Shown: positions 16,560-25,384 of the stretch, piece after piece
Layout: each line of letters opens with the position of its first letter
Position numbering within the stretch: position 1 is the stretch's first letter
From: Treponema sp. UBA1793
GTDB lineage: Bacteria > Spirochaetota > Spirochaetia > Treponematales > Treponemataceae
DNA: 52,258 nt
Reading direction: 5' to 3'
Assembly: GCA_002314445.1 (NCBI GenBank)
Contig: DCFX01000078.1
Span: 1-52,258 of the forward strand
Made by a program: the position numbers and the translations under genes
Notes under the pieces: generated by a model
Database searches by the model: none
Told to the model about the DNA's origin: nothing
What the model saw: only the letters and a program-made list of their open reading frames with translations

Positions 16560-18674
16560 CTAGACTTTAAACTGATCAACTTGTTCTCCGATGTTTTCTA
16601 TAGAGGTTTTAACTCTGCTTGCAACATCCATAAGGGCTTTTCCCGTTTCGTTAATTTTTTTTGCACCGAGGCTCATTTCTGTCATGCTGTCTTTCATGCC
16701 TGTCGTTGCTTCCTGGAGGCTCTTTACTTCCTCAAGTATCGCTTTGTTTCCCTCTGACATTTCCGATGATGCTGTACGTACTTCTGTTGTGCTGTCGTTC
16801 ATCGAATGGAGTGTCTCCGTAATCTGTTTTGATCCTTCTTTCTGTTCTTCCATTGCATTTTTTATCTGCCGCACAAGTTCATCCGTACTCCTTATTCCCT
16901 GAGTAAGGGCATTGAATGCCTTGCTTGATTCCTCTGATGCCTGAACAACGCTGTTGATGGATTCTTTTATTTTGTTAAGCTGCGTTCCTATTGTTTTTGA
17001 CTGTACGGAAGATGTTTCCGACAACTTGCGGATTTCATCCGAGACAACGCTGAATCCTTTCCCTGCTTCGCCTGCATGTGCTGCTTCTATGGCGGCATTC
17101 ATCGCAAGAAGATTCGTCTGCGTTGCTATGTCGGCTATTGCGGTATTCGCTTCCTGCAGCATTTCCGATTCTTTTTCTATCTGTTCGATGCGTTCGTTTA
17201 CGTCTATCTGTTTTTTTGCTCCGTCCATCGCATTTTGTTCCAGCACCGCAAAGGAACCTGCCATTTTTTCCACAGTTGTATTGACGGCATTGATATTGCC
17301 TATCATTTCTTCAACGGCTGCAGATGCTTCTGTTACTCCAGAAGCCTGCGATTCTATCATCCGTTCGAGCGAAGCAATATTCGATGCAATTTCATTTACG
17401 GCACCAGCTGTTTCTTCAACTCCTGAAGACTGATTCGTGATATGTCCGCTTACAGTCTCGATATCCGACAGTATCTGCGTAATTGCCGTAGCAGTTTCCT
17501 GCGTATCGGCATGAAGATCTTCGCCTATTGTTGCAAGCTGATCTTTTGAGTTCTTGAGTTCTGTAATAATAGTCTGCATTTTTTCAGAGAATTTGTTAAA
17601 TCCCTGTACAACGGCACCTATTTCGTTATTTGATTTAACTTCTATACGTCTGGTCAAATCGGCATTACCCGATGCAATATCCATTACTGTATTCTTGACA
17701 ATTTCAAGGGGCTTTAGTGCGCGGTATATGATTATTCCGCTTATAAGGAGCAGGATAAAGAGAATTAAGGTTGCTGTTATAATCATTGTCCGGCTTAGTT
17801 CATTTGCAGTTCTATGTACCTGATCCTGCGAAACGGCGAATGCAAAACTCCAGGGAGTATTCACTACCGGAATGTATACAACGCAGACTTTGCTGCCGTT
17901 CAAATCGTTTACCCATGCTGTATCGGTTTTGCCTGCCGTCATGTGCTTTGCGAGTTCCGTCAAATCTGCATGTTCTTCGCCAAGATCTGTGAGAAAATTT
18001 TTTTTCATGGAAAGAGAGGCATCCTGATGTGCAATAACGGTTCCGTCACCTGCAAGCAGCCACGCATATCCTGTGTCTCCGAGTTTTATATTGCGTATCG
18101 TTTCCTGTATGGTTGTCAGCGGTACGACTCCGGCGAAAAAGCCGATTCTCTGGCCTCCGACTATTACAGCATGCGCAATATGAATAATAGGCATTCCTGT
18201 TGTCTTTGATGTGGCAGGATTGTCGATGTATTCGTCTTTTCCTTCCTCCATGATTGCTTTGAAATATGTCTTTTCCGAGATTTCTTCCGTTGTGCCTGTA
18301 TCGGTATATGCAATCCCGTCTGTCCCGCAGAAGAATATGTAATCAAAGTCCTTGCCGCGGATATTTGTATGGGTTCTGATCCACTGTACAATCTGTGTTT
18401 CATCCTTCGTTTCTACGACGCTTGCAGTAACATATCTGTCAAGCTCGTTCATATATTCACCCATCCTGTTTGTAAGTGCAAGCGAATATGCAGCTGTAAT
18501 TTGTTCACAGTCTTCTATATAGCTTTGCTCAACAGAGTTTTTTGTTTTCTGCGAAACAATAAGAACCTGCATGACATTGAGCCCGCTGATGACAAGACCA
18601 AGAGTGAGGACAAAAAAACGGACAAGACGACTTTGCTTTGAATTTCCGGAACGGGAAGGCTTGTTTTTAATCAT
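16560..18674 (-). CDS. Methyl-accepting chemotaxis protein with dCache-type sensor
   Basis: A 704-residue chemoreceptor. Membrane spans lie at about residues 18-40 and 295-317 (TATLILFILLLISGIIIYRA). The periplasmic region of about 250 residues has dCache-like features: DYIFFCGTDGIAYTDTGTT, KTYFKAIMEEGKDEYIDNP, and a second module with GYAWLLAGDGTVIAHQD. HAMP follows (IASGNADLTRRIEVKSNNE). The signalling tip is IATQTNLLAMNAAIEAAHA with GEAGKGFSVVSDEIRKLSE. AAAGGT precedes the start. It heads an operon with the EAL phosphodiesterase and is divergent from the XRE regulator, with repeated operator-like sites between them. The ligand is unknown. Confidence 0.93.
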   Translation of the reverse strand: MIKNKPSRSGNSKQSRLVRFFVLTLGLVISGLNVMQVLIVSQKTKNSVEQSYIEDCEQITAAYSLALTNRMGEYMNELDRYVTASVVETKDETQIVQWIRTHTNIRGKDFDYIFFCGTDGIAYTDTGTTEEISEKTYFKAIMEEGKDEYIDNPATSKTTGMPIIHIAHAVIVGGQRIGFFAGVVPLTTIQETIRNIKLGDTGYAWLLAGDGTVIAHQDASLSMKKNFLTDLGEEHADLTELAKHMTAGKTDTAWVNDLNGSKVCVVYIPVVNTPWSFAFAVSQDQVHRTANELSRTMIITATLILFILLLISGIIIYRALKPLEIVKNTVMDIASGNADLTRRIEVKSNNEIGAVVQGFNKFSEKMQTIITELKNSKDQLATIGEDLHADTQETATAITQILSDIETVSGHITNQSSGVEETAGAVNEIASNIASLERMIESQASGVTEASAAVEEMIGNINAVNTTVEKMAGSFAVLEQNAMDGAKKQIDVNERIEQIEKESEMLQEANTAIADIATQTNLLAMNAAIEAAHAGEAGKGFSVVSDEIRKLSETSSVQSKTIGTQLNKIKESINSVVQASEESSKAFNALTQGIRSTDELVRQIKNAMEEQKEGSKQITETLHSMNDSTTEVRTASSEMSEGNKAILEEVKSLQEATTGMKDSMTEMSLGAKKINETGKALMDVASRVKTSIENIGEQVDQFKV

Positions 18675-18745
18675 TACATTTACCTTTAGTAAAATGAAAA
18701 TTTATTTATGCGCAATATTAGAGTGTAGTGAAACAGGCAGCATAT

Positions 18746-18868
18746 TTTTCACAACTGTTTGTTTTTGTCTGCTTTTTATATTGCAACTGTGATATTTACA
18801 GTATACTACAATAAAATAAAAACGCAATAAGCACATAACAAAGACATTAATATCGCAGTTGTGATATT
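18746..18868. promoter_or_regulatory. Three operator-like sites between MCP and XRE genes
   Basis: A shared core recurs three times in this AT-rich divergent gap: GCAACTGTGATATT (18783-18796), GCAGTTGTGATATT (18855-18868) and, on the other strand, CAGTTGTGA (18749-18757). The second overlaps the expected promoter of the XRE gene, immediately before its ATG. The pattern suggests autoregulation by the XRE protein and control of the chemoreceptor operon. Binding is inferred. Confidence 0.55.
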
Positions 18869-18876
18869 GATATCTT

Positions 18877-19221
18877 ATGAGCTTTTGGCAAAAGGTTGAA
18901 CAGGAATGTAAATACAAAGGTATTAGCAGGAAAGAACTGGCTGTAGCGGCTCATTTTTCTGTCAATACAATCTCTACGGGGCTGAAAAGGAATGGAATGC
19001 CTGCGGCTGATCTGGCTTTGCGCATTTCAAAGGTGCTTGAAGTGCCTCTCGAAAATCTCCTTGAAAGTGACAATTCGGCTGTTTCCAAACAGGATATTTC
19101 CGATATTCACCAGAAGCAGAAACTTCTGTCCCGGTACTTATCATTGATTGAAAAGCTTGAACATATGCCGCCGCAAACTGTTAATGCGATTTTAACAGTT
19201 ATCGATAGTATCAGAATATAG
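18877..19221 (+). CDS. XRE-family helix-turn-helix regulator
   Basis: A 114-residue Cro/C1-type regulator. Residues about 5-62 are the DNA-binding domain (CKYKGISRKELAVAAHFSVN followed by LRISKVLEVPLENLLE). The C-terminal 50 residues are helical and probably dimerise. There is no Shine-Dalgarno sequence: GATATTGATATCTT precedes the ATG, and a -10-like GATATT (18863-18868) with AAGACA 16 bases before it would place the transcript start at the ATG. It is therefore probably leaderless. An operator-like repeat overlaps this promoter, so it likely represses itself. Confidence 0.85.
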   Translation: MSFWQKVEQECKYKGISRKELAVAAHFSVNTISTGLKRNGMPAADLALRISKVLEVPLENLLESDNSAVSKQDISDIHQKQKLLSRYLSLIEKLEHMPPQTVNAILTVIDSIRI

Positions 19222-19294
19222 CAGTTCTATTTTGAGAAGGAACGGATATATACAAACCCATTCCATCCAGCCGGAGTCAGATTTCCGGGGAATT

Positions 19295-20383
19295 TTATTG
19301 TCCGATGATATTCCAGTGTTTATCAACAGTATTGAGTATTTCACATCCGTTTTTTGTTACAAGTGCAAGATCTTCCACGCGTACGCCGAATTTTCCTGGC
19401 AGATAAATGCCCGGTTCAATCGAAAATATCATACCTTCTTTTGCAGGAGAAACATTTGATGAACTGACATCTCCCTGCTCGTGGTCGGACTGCCCGATAA
19501 AATGCCCCAGCCGGTGTGTAAAATAATCTCCGTATCCTGCGGCTGAAATAATACCTCGGGCTGCGGCGTCAATATCACAGAGCGGTATACCCGGACGGAT
19601 GATGCTTTCTGCTTTTTCATTTGCGCAGCGGACTATATCGTGTATTTCTGCGTATTTTTCAGGTGCGTATCTGAAAAAGTTTGTCCGCGTCATATCGGAA
19701 CAATAGTGATTTTTCCTGCAGCCCATATCGATTAATACACAGTCTCCGTCATGTATGACTGTAGAGTCCGGCGAATGATGCGGGTCTGCGGCGTTTGCAC
19801 CAAACGATACGATTGTTTCAAAAGAGGGAGATTCAGCTCCCTCTGCCCTGAACAGGGCTTCTATATATTGTGCAGTTTCTTTTTCAGTGATTCCCTGTTT
19901 GATGAATGAGAAACTTTTTTCTATGCATATGTCGTTTATGCGGGAGGCTTCTTTCATAAGAATCTGTTCTTTACTGTCTTTGCACGCACGCACGTCATCT
20001 ATGCAGTCCGACCCGAGAATGTATCGGACGCCGGGATTGTACTGCATGAGAGGAACAAGAAAACGTGCAGGCCAGTTTTTGTCTATTCCCACTGTACCGG
20101 TTTTTGTTATGTTCCCAGCAAGTATTTGTACGGCATTGTCGCTGTCTGATATCCAGAATTCCTTAAAATCCGATGCGGGTACGTTAAATAGTTTGTTGAC
20201 AAAAAGTTTACCTGTTCCGTTTCGTTCCAAATACAGTACATACATTCGTTCATATGGCTCGTTCCAGATACCTGACAGGTACCAGATGCTTTGGGGATCG
20301 CTGATGATGAGTCCGTCCAGATTCGTTTCTGCCATTGCGCTGCATACGCGCCGTATACGATTACTGCTTATTTTAAAATTCAT
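19295..20383 (-). CDS. M24-family metallopeptidase (Xaa-Pro aminopeptidase-like)
   Basis: A 362-residue two-domain protein. Residues about 1-130 are a creatinase N-terminal domain (LDGLIISDPQSIWYLSGIWN). Residues about 140-355 are the pita-bread metalloprotease domain. All five metal ligands are visible: DMGC, SDMTRT, HRLGHFIGQS, FSIEPGIYL and GVRVEDL. It should remove N-terminal residues preceding proline from peptides in the cytoplasm. The start has only a weak GAAGAC upstream. It converges on the XRE gene and is followed upstream by a nested-hairpin repeat. Confidence 0.9.
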   Translation of the reverse strand: MNFKISSNRIRRVCSAMAETNLDGLIISDPQSIWYLSGIWNEPYERMYVLYLERNGTGKLFVNKLFNVPASDFKEFWISDSDNAVQILAGNITKTGTVGIDKNWPARFLVPLMQYNPGVRYILGSDCIDDVRACKDSKEQILMKEASRINDICIEKSFSFIKQGITEKETAQYIEALFRAEGAESPSFETIVSFGANAADPHHSPDSTVIHDGDCVLIDMGCRKNHYCSDMTRTNFFRYAPEKYAEIHDIVRCANEKAESIIRPGIPLCDIDAAARGIISAAGYGDYFTHRLGHFIGQSDHEQGDVSSSNVSPAKEGMIFSIEPGIYLPGKFGVRVEDLALVTKNGCEILNTVDKHWNIIGQ

Positions 20384-20448
20384 ACTGTGTCTTCTGTATT
20401 TTTGGAATTGTACCGCGATTTATAGTTGTGCTCAATATAGGAAAAACA

Positions 20449-20681
20449 TACGTTTATTATACGTACGTTATAGATTCGCAAAAAAACTGATTATATTGCC
20501 TTTATACCGAAAAACAGTCTGCTCCCACCTGAAATAATTCCGCTGTGCTCCGGCTCGCCAGAATAGGCGAGAGTCGCACGCGTAATTATTTCAGGTTCCG
20601 CGGACTGTTTTTCGGTATACGCTGCTGCCAATCGGTACCTTTCTGCACTACCTGACAAGCATGAAATAATAAACGACGTTT
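20449..20681. repeat. Nested-hairpin repeat element, copy A2
   Basis: Second copy of the A1-type element, same orientation. Ends are CGTTTATTAT (20451-20460) and ATAATAAACG (20666-20675). The outer stem TATACCGAAAAACAGT (20503-20518) pairs perfectly over 16 bp with 20604-20619. The inner stem ACCTGAAATAATT (20527-20539) pairs perfectly with 20584-20596. The tip GCTCGCC-AGAATA-GGCGAG is identical to A1. Relative to A1, one outer-stem pair changes from A-T to C-G on both arms, a compensatory change. It lies between the M24 peptidase gene and the alkaline phosphatase gene. Confidence 0.88.
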
Positions 20682-20710
20682 ATGAGAACAGAAAAACGGG
20701 GTCCAGGGGG

Positions 20711-20799
20711 TGTTCCCCTGGTCATGCTGGGAAAAGTAAGAGGTTTGGAGAGAGAGAAACACCGCTTTGAAAGTAGAGGGGGTCTCTCTCTCCAAATAA
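20711..20799 (+). repeat. Second dispersed structured repeat, copy 1
   Basis: It shares TGTTCCC, TCATGC, GGGAAA, GTAAGAG and a terminal CTCTCTCCAA with the stretch at 43872-43959, in the same order and spacing. Here TTTGGAGAGAGAGA (20744-20757) pairs perfectly over 14 bp with 20783-20796. Just upstream, CCAGGGG and CCCCTGG form another hairpin that overlaps the shared first hairpin. It lies about 70 bases before the alkaline phosphatase start. Confidence 0.7.
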
Positions 20800-20870
20800 A
20801 CATATTTTTCATAATTGTCTGACGCAGTGCTAACATATGCCGTCTATACTGCGCACAATTGGAGGTTAGA

Positions 20871-22454
20871 ATGACTACAGAAAAAGATGATTCTACACGA
20901 AATGAAACTGAAACAATACGAAACTGTTTCAAATTAGCGGCAGCTTTTATACTGGCTATATTATTTTTTACTGCGGCTCCCGTTCATGCCCAGGAATTTG
21001 CAAGACTCCCTGACGGAAAAGGGACGCCGAAGTATGTATTCCTGTTTATTGGAGACGGAATGAGTTATCCGCAGGTTCAGTCTGCAGCTTATTACTCGGG
21101 AAAAGATGCAGCCGGTATTGTTGATACGGTGAAAAATTCTACAAACCCGGCCGATTCCCCTGTCGGCGGTGTTCTGAGTTTTATGGAATTTCCGGTAGCA
21201 GGAAGTGCACAGACATACGATGCAACTTCATTCGCGCCTGATTCCGCATCTACCGCCACATCGATACTGACCGGAAAAAAGACACATTCAAGTTCAATCA
21301 ATGTCGACATCACAAAAAAAATAAAATACAGCACGATTGCGGAACAGCTCAAAAAACAGAAGGGATGGAAAATCGGCGTTCTGAGCACAGTCAATCTGAA
21401 CCACGCGACTCCTGCGGCCATGTACGCTCATCAGGCAAGCCGCAAGAGCAACTATCCGATAGGACTTGAGCTTGTGGCAAGCAATTTCGATTATTTTGCC
21501 GGTGGTGCACTCATGGAACCGCAGGATAAAAACAACGACAAGGCAAGCATCTATGATCTGGCAAAACAGGCAGGCTATAAGGTTGCATTTTCACAGAAAG
21601 ACGCAGCGGCTCTCAAAAACGGCGACAAGGCGATTGTCGTTGCAGAAACACTTGCGGATGAGAACGCAATGAACTACGACGAAGACCGCAGCAACGGAGA
21701 GTGGGCGCTCCGCGATTACGTCAAAAAAGGAATCGATGTGCTCGATAATAAAACGGGTTTCTTCATGATGGTTGAAGGCGGAAAAATAGACTGGGCATGC
21801 CATGCCAACGATGCGCGTTCTTCGATTGCTGATACACTTGCGCTTGCCGATGCGGTAAAAGAAGCGGTCGCTTTTTACAATAAACATCCGAAAGAGACTT
21901 TGATTCTTGTAACGGCGGATCATGAAACAGGCGGCCTTACAATCGGATTTGCAGGGACAGATTACAATCTGTTCTTCAACACTCTCAAGAATCAGAAAAT
22001 TTCCTATGCGAAATTCGACAGCGACTACGTTGCAAACTACAAGGCGAACAAAACATCCTTTGACGATGTTATGAAGGATGTTACGACGCTCTTCGGACTG
22101 AAAGCTCCTGATGCTTCGGCTCATACAGCCGGAAATGATAAAAACGGCGGGCTGTATCTTACCGACTATGAGTACGGCAGAATAAAAGCTGCGTATGACA
22201 AAACTATGAACGGTGATAAAAGCCGTACCCAGCAGGAATATGAGCTGTACGGAAATTATGAACCGCTTACCGTTACGATTACTCACATTATTAACAATAA
22301 AAGCGGCATAGGTTTTACATCGTATTCTCATACAGGACTTCCCGTTCCTGTGTTTGCAGCAGGGTGCGGTCAGGATGATTTCAAAGGCTATTATGATAAC
22401 ACGGATATTTATAAGAAACTTGCATCACTTACCAGCGTGAAGCAGGACTTGTAA
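20871..22454 (+). CDS. Secreted alkaline phosphatase
   Basis: A 527-residue alkaline phosphatase-family metalloenzyme that releases phosphate from phosphomonoesters outside the cytoplasm. An N-terminal signal segment (KLAAAFILAILFFTAAPVHA, likely cleaved before QEF) follows a charged n-region. Family signatures are FLFIGDGMSYPQ (first metal aspartate), the nucleophile serine region FAPDSASTATSILTG, NLNHATPAAMYAHQ, FMMVEGGKIDWACHANDA and VTADHETGGL. The C-terminal part has SHTGLPVPVFAAG with the last metal histidine. GGAGG at 20861-20865 fixes the ATG at 20871. A TATACT at about 20844 may be its -10. It is monocistronic, with a terminator after it. No Pho-box that I can recognise. Confidence 0.93.
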   Translation: MTTEKDDSTRNETETIRNCFKLAAAFILAILFFTAAPVHAQEFARLPDGKGTPKYVFLFIGDGMSYPQVQSAAYYSGKDAAGIVDTVKNSTNPADSPVGGVLSFMEFPVAGSAQTYDATSFAPDSASTATSILTGKKTHSSSINVDITKKIKYSTIAEQLKKQKGWKIGVLSTVNLNHATPAAMYAHQASRKSNYPIGLELVASNFDYFAGGALMEPQDKNNDKASIYDLAKQAGYKVAFSQKDAAALKNGDKAIVVAETLADENAMNYDEDRSNGEWALRDYVKKGIDVLDNKTGFFMMVEGGKIDWACHANDARSSIADTLALADAVKEAVAFYNKHPKETLILVTADHETGGLTIGFAGTDYNLFFNTLKNQKISYAKFDSDYVANYKANKTSFDDVMKDVTTLFGLKAPDASAHTAGNDKNGGLYLTDYEYGRIKAAYDKTMNGDKSRTQQEYELYGNYEPLTVTITHIINNKSGIGFTSYSHTGLPVPVFAAGCGQDDFKGYYDNTDIYKKLASLTSVKQDL

Positions 22455-22470
22455 TAAATTAATAAAGTTT

Positions 22471-22513
22471 TCCGGCAGTGTGATTTCTCCTCCTTGCGTA
22501 CTGCCGGAGTTTT
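22471..22513 (+). terminator. Intrinsic terminator after alkaline phosphatase
   Basis: TCCGGCAGT (22471-22479) pairs with ACTGCCGGA (22500-22508), nine perfect pairs with a 20-base loop, followed by GTTTTG. It lies just downstream of the phosphatase stop. Confidence 0.75.
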
Positions 22514-22544
22514 GTAAAAGGAAAAATTAATTTAGGAGCAGGAT

Positions 22545-22772
22545 ATGAAAGATACAATGAAGTTTGAAATACGTTATCAATTGGAACTGCTGCGGCTGAA
22601 CGTAACCGATTTTGTCCGCGGCTGTATTGTTCGTATGATTCGGCTGCATGATGTTCTGTACACGGGTTTTATGCACGGCATCGGTCTTTCTGTTCCTGAT
22701 TTTTTGCATCATCCGCTGAATATAGATCCGATGCTGTATTACAACAGCCTGAGCTGTTACGGAACGATGTAA
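22545..22772 (+). CDS. Small protein of unknown function coupled to YibE/F
   Basis: A 75-residue product that I do not recognise. It is rich in leucine, histidine and tyrosine (RYQLELLRLNVTDFVRGCIV, then GLSVPDFLHHPLNIDPMLYY) and has no clear membrane span or signal peptide, though the first half could form an amphipathic helix. It is supported as a gene by TAGGAGCAG eight bases before the ATG and by its stop overlapping the YibE/F start (TAATG), the same coupling seen in other operons here. It may assist or regulate YibE/F, but that is inference. Confidence 0.6.
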   Translation: MKDTMKFEIRYQLELLRLNVTDFVRGCIVRMIRLHDVLYTGFMHGIGLSVPDFLHHPLNIDPMLYYNSLSCYGTM

Positions 22773-23938
22773 TGATTCACAAGGATACAAGCAGGGCGGC
22801 AGTAATTGCATCGCTTATATGCATCGTCATACTTTTTCTGCTGCCTACAGGTTTTGAAGGCGCGCTTCAGTTCCGCGATGCGGTGAAATGTAAAGTTCAG
22901 GTTATATCAGTCGATAACAGCCGCATCAGGGATACGGGGCTTATCCGTTACGGGCAGCAGATATGTACAATAAAATTTATTAACGGCAGATTCAAAGGAC
23001 AGACGGCGGAAGGCTGGAATATGCTTAACGGTTCTCTTTCTGAGGATAAACTGTTTGCAGCCGGAGACAAGGCTCAAGCTGTCGTCCACCATGACGGAAA
23101 CGAAATTATTTCCGTAAACCTGATAGATCATTACCGCCTTTCCGGAGAACTTGTTCTTGCTCTCGCGTTCGCGTTGTTCCTTATTATTTTTGCTGGAGGA
23201 GTCGGCGCAAGGGCGGCTGTTTCTTTCATACTTACCGTACTTGTTATCTGGAAACTGCTTGTGCCGCTGTACTTAAAGGGGACGGATCCTGTTCTTGTCG
23301 GACTTGCCGTTACGGCCTTTCTCACACTTTCGATTCTTGCTCTCGTTTACGGATTCGACAAACGCCTGTTGTCGTCCTTTTCAGGAGCTATGCTCGGTAT
23401 CTGTCTTACAGCCGTTCTTTCGATTATCTGTACAAAAGGATTTAAGATTCACGGCGCAATCATGTCGTATTCGGAATCGCTTCTTTATTCAGGATTCGAG
23501 TCGCTTAACCTCACGCGTATCTTTATGAGCGGCATCTGCATCGGAGCAAGCGGTGCGGTTATGGATCTGTCCGTCGACATCACTTCCGCTGTGCATGAAG
23601 TTGTGCGGAACAGGCCTGAAATTACGCGGCGGGATGCAATAAAATCAGGTATGTCAGTCGCCCGTGCCGCAATGGGAACTATGACGACTACGCTGCTGCT
23701 TGCATATTCGGGCAGCAGCATTGCGCTTCTCATGACGTTTATGGCACAGGGCACACCTGTGTACAACATACTGAATTACAACCGCGTTACGGCCGAAATT
23801 ATCGATACGATAGTCGGAAGCTTTGGCCTTGCGACAACGGCACCGTTTACCGCGCTTCTCGCAGGCCTGTTGCTGCCAGTTACACCGCGCCGCGCGCTGC
23901 CGCAGAATCCGGAAAAACTCGGGCAGCAGCCGGTGTGA
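22772..23938 (+). CDS. YibE/F-family membrane protein
   Basis: A 388-residue integral inner-membrane protein of the YibE/F family. Layout: one N-terminal membrane span (residues about 8-25), an extracytoplasmic soluble domain to about residue 115 (GRFKGQTAEGWNMLNGSL), then about seven spans including ALAFALFLIIFAGGVGARAA. The family block is conserved in the last third: GICIGASGAVMDLSVDITSA and SGMSVARAAMGTMTTTLLLA. The biochemical role of the family is unestablished; transport has been suggested. It is translationally coupled to the preceding 75-residue protein. Confidence 0.88.
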   Translation: MIHKDTSRAAVIASLICIVILFLLPTGFEGALQFRDAVKCKVQVISVDNSRIRDTGLIRYGQQICTIKFINGRFKGQTAEGWNMLNGSLSEDKLFAAGDKAQAVVHHDGNEIISVNLIDHYRLSGELVLALAFALFLIIFAGGVGARAAVSFILTVLVIWKLLVPLYLKGTDPVLVGLAVTAFLTLSILALVYGFDKRLLSSFSGAMLGICLTAVLSIICTKGFKIHGAIMSYSESLLYSGFESLNLTRIFMSGICIGASGAVMDLSVDITSAVHEVVRNRPEITRRDAIKSGMSVARAAMGTMTTTLLLAYSGSSIALLMTFMAQGTPVYNILNYNRVTAEIIDTIVGSFGLATTAPFTALLAGLLLPVTPRRALPQNPEKLGQQPV

Positions 23939-23982
23939 AGCTCATAAAAACCGGACATGGTTCATGCCTTTAGAGGTTTCCT

Positions 23983-25383
23983 TTAGAATCTGAAATAAAT
24001 AAACGGATTATATGTTGAAGCAATGAGCAGGCACACTGAAAGGACAAAGAGACATATCATACAGAAAAGTTCAACCGCGAAACCTCCCGTACTGGAATGA
24101 AGTTTCCGGTACAGCGTTCTGAGCTGGGGAAGCGAGGCGCCGACGGCAGGAATAAAGAAAAAAAGTTTGCTCATCGTGTCTGCATGTTCGGCGATGTACT
24201 GCCCTGTGGATACTGCTGCCGGTGTAAACAGGCGGGTAAATATGGAGAAAAGGTCGCTGCTGTTCGTTGTCCTGAATAATACCCAGCCCATTATGACGAA
24301 AAATAATGTTAATGCAGTCGAAATTGCTGCCGGCAGTTTTGCCATGAGCCTGCCGGTATATAGTTTTTCAATTAATAATAAAAGTCCGTAATACAGTCCC
24401 CACAGAATAAAGTTCCATTCGGCGCCGTGCCAGAATCCTGTAAGCATCCATGTAATAAGTATGTTACGTACGAGTTTGATGCGGGAACATCTGCTGCCTC
24501 CGAGCGGAATGTAGACATAATCCCTGAACCACGATGACAAAGTGATGTGCCATCTGCGCCAGAATTCAGTTATGGAATTTGCAAGATAGGGATAATTGAA
24601 GTTCTGCGGAAAGTGAAAGCCGAACATTCGGCCGAGTCCTATCGCCATGCGGCTGTATCCTGCAAAATCAAAATAAATCTGAAATGTATATGCGGCTGCT
24701 GCAATCCACAGTATCGCGGCGTTCGCGTTCTTATAGTCCGCGAACACAGCATCGGCGATGACAGCCATGTTGTTTGCAATAATAACTTTTGCGGCAAGCC
24801 CGATAATAAACTGTTCAAGTCCGTTGATGAAGCTGTCAAAAGATTCTCGGCGTTCTCGTATTTCATTTTCAATATCCGTGTAGCGTACGATAGGACCTGC
24901 AATAAGCTGGGGAAAGAGCGATATGTAGAGCATCAGATTTAAGAAATTCTTCTGCGCCTGAGTTTTCTGCCTGTACACATCGATAATGTACGAAAGCGCC
25001 TGGAATGTGTAAAAACTGATTCCGATGGGCAGCGGAAGATTCTGCATGTGAAAGGATGTATGGAATAATATGTTGAAATTTTTAATAAAAAAGCCGGAAT
25101 ATTTGAAGAATCCCAGCGCAAGTATGTTACATACTACGGCAAGCGCGAGAAACAGTTTTCTTTTATTAACGGCTCCGCTTCTTTCTATGAGCAGGCCGAA
25201 AAAATAATTTGCGGTAATCGACGCAATCATGAGAAATATATACCGCGGTTCGCCCCATGCATAGAACAGAAGCGACGCAGCGCAGAGCAGTACGTTGCGG
25301 TACGCTCTGTCCGGCACCAGATAATACAGGATGCACAGTATCGGGAGAAAGGCGAAAATAAAAATCATGCTGCTGAATAACAT
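23983..25383 (-). CDS. MBOAT-family O-acyltransferase (AlgI-like)
   Basis: A 466-residue polytopic membrane protein of the MBOAT family. Signatures are SFYTFQALSYIIDVYR, FPQLIAGPIVRYTDIE, NSITEFWRRWHITLSSWFRD, YIPLGGSR and the catalytic-histidine segment MLTGFWHGAEWNFILWG. AlgI-type members move acetyl groups across the inner membrane to a partner that modifies an exported glycan. Here the partner is the DHHW protein encoded one base upstream. The acceptor polysaccharide is unknown; no polysaccharide-synthesis genes lie alongside. Confidence 0.93.
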   Translation of the reverse strand: MLFSSMIFIFAFLPILCILYYLVPDRAYRNVLLCAASLLFYAWGEPRYIFLMIASITANYFFGLLIERSGAVNKRKLFLALAVVCNILALGFFKYSGFFIKNFNILFHTSFHMQNLPLPIGISFYTFQALSYIIDVYRQKTQAQKNFLNLMLYISLFPQLIAGPIVRYTDIENEIRERRESFDSFINGLEQFIIGLAAKVIIANNMAVIADAVFADYKNANAAILWIAAAAYTFQIYFDFAGYSRMAIGLGRMFGFHFPQNFNYPYLANSITEFWRRWHITLSSWFRDYVYIPLGGSRCSRIKLVRNILITWMLTGFWHGAEWNFILWGLYYGLLLLIEKLYTGRLMAKLPAAISTALTLFFVIMGWVLFRTTNSSDLFSIFTRLFTPAAVSTGQYIAEHADTMSKLFFFIPAVGASLPQLRTLYRKLHSSTGGFAVELFCMICLFVLSVCLLIASTYNPFIYFRF

Positions 25384-25384
25384 A

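Noticed and set aside
16954..17433. 159-codon frame antisense to the chemoreceptor
   Set aside because: Serine/alanine/phenylalanine-rich mirror of the MCP signalling helices, a common artefact.
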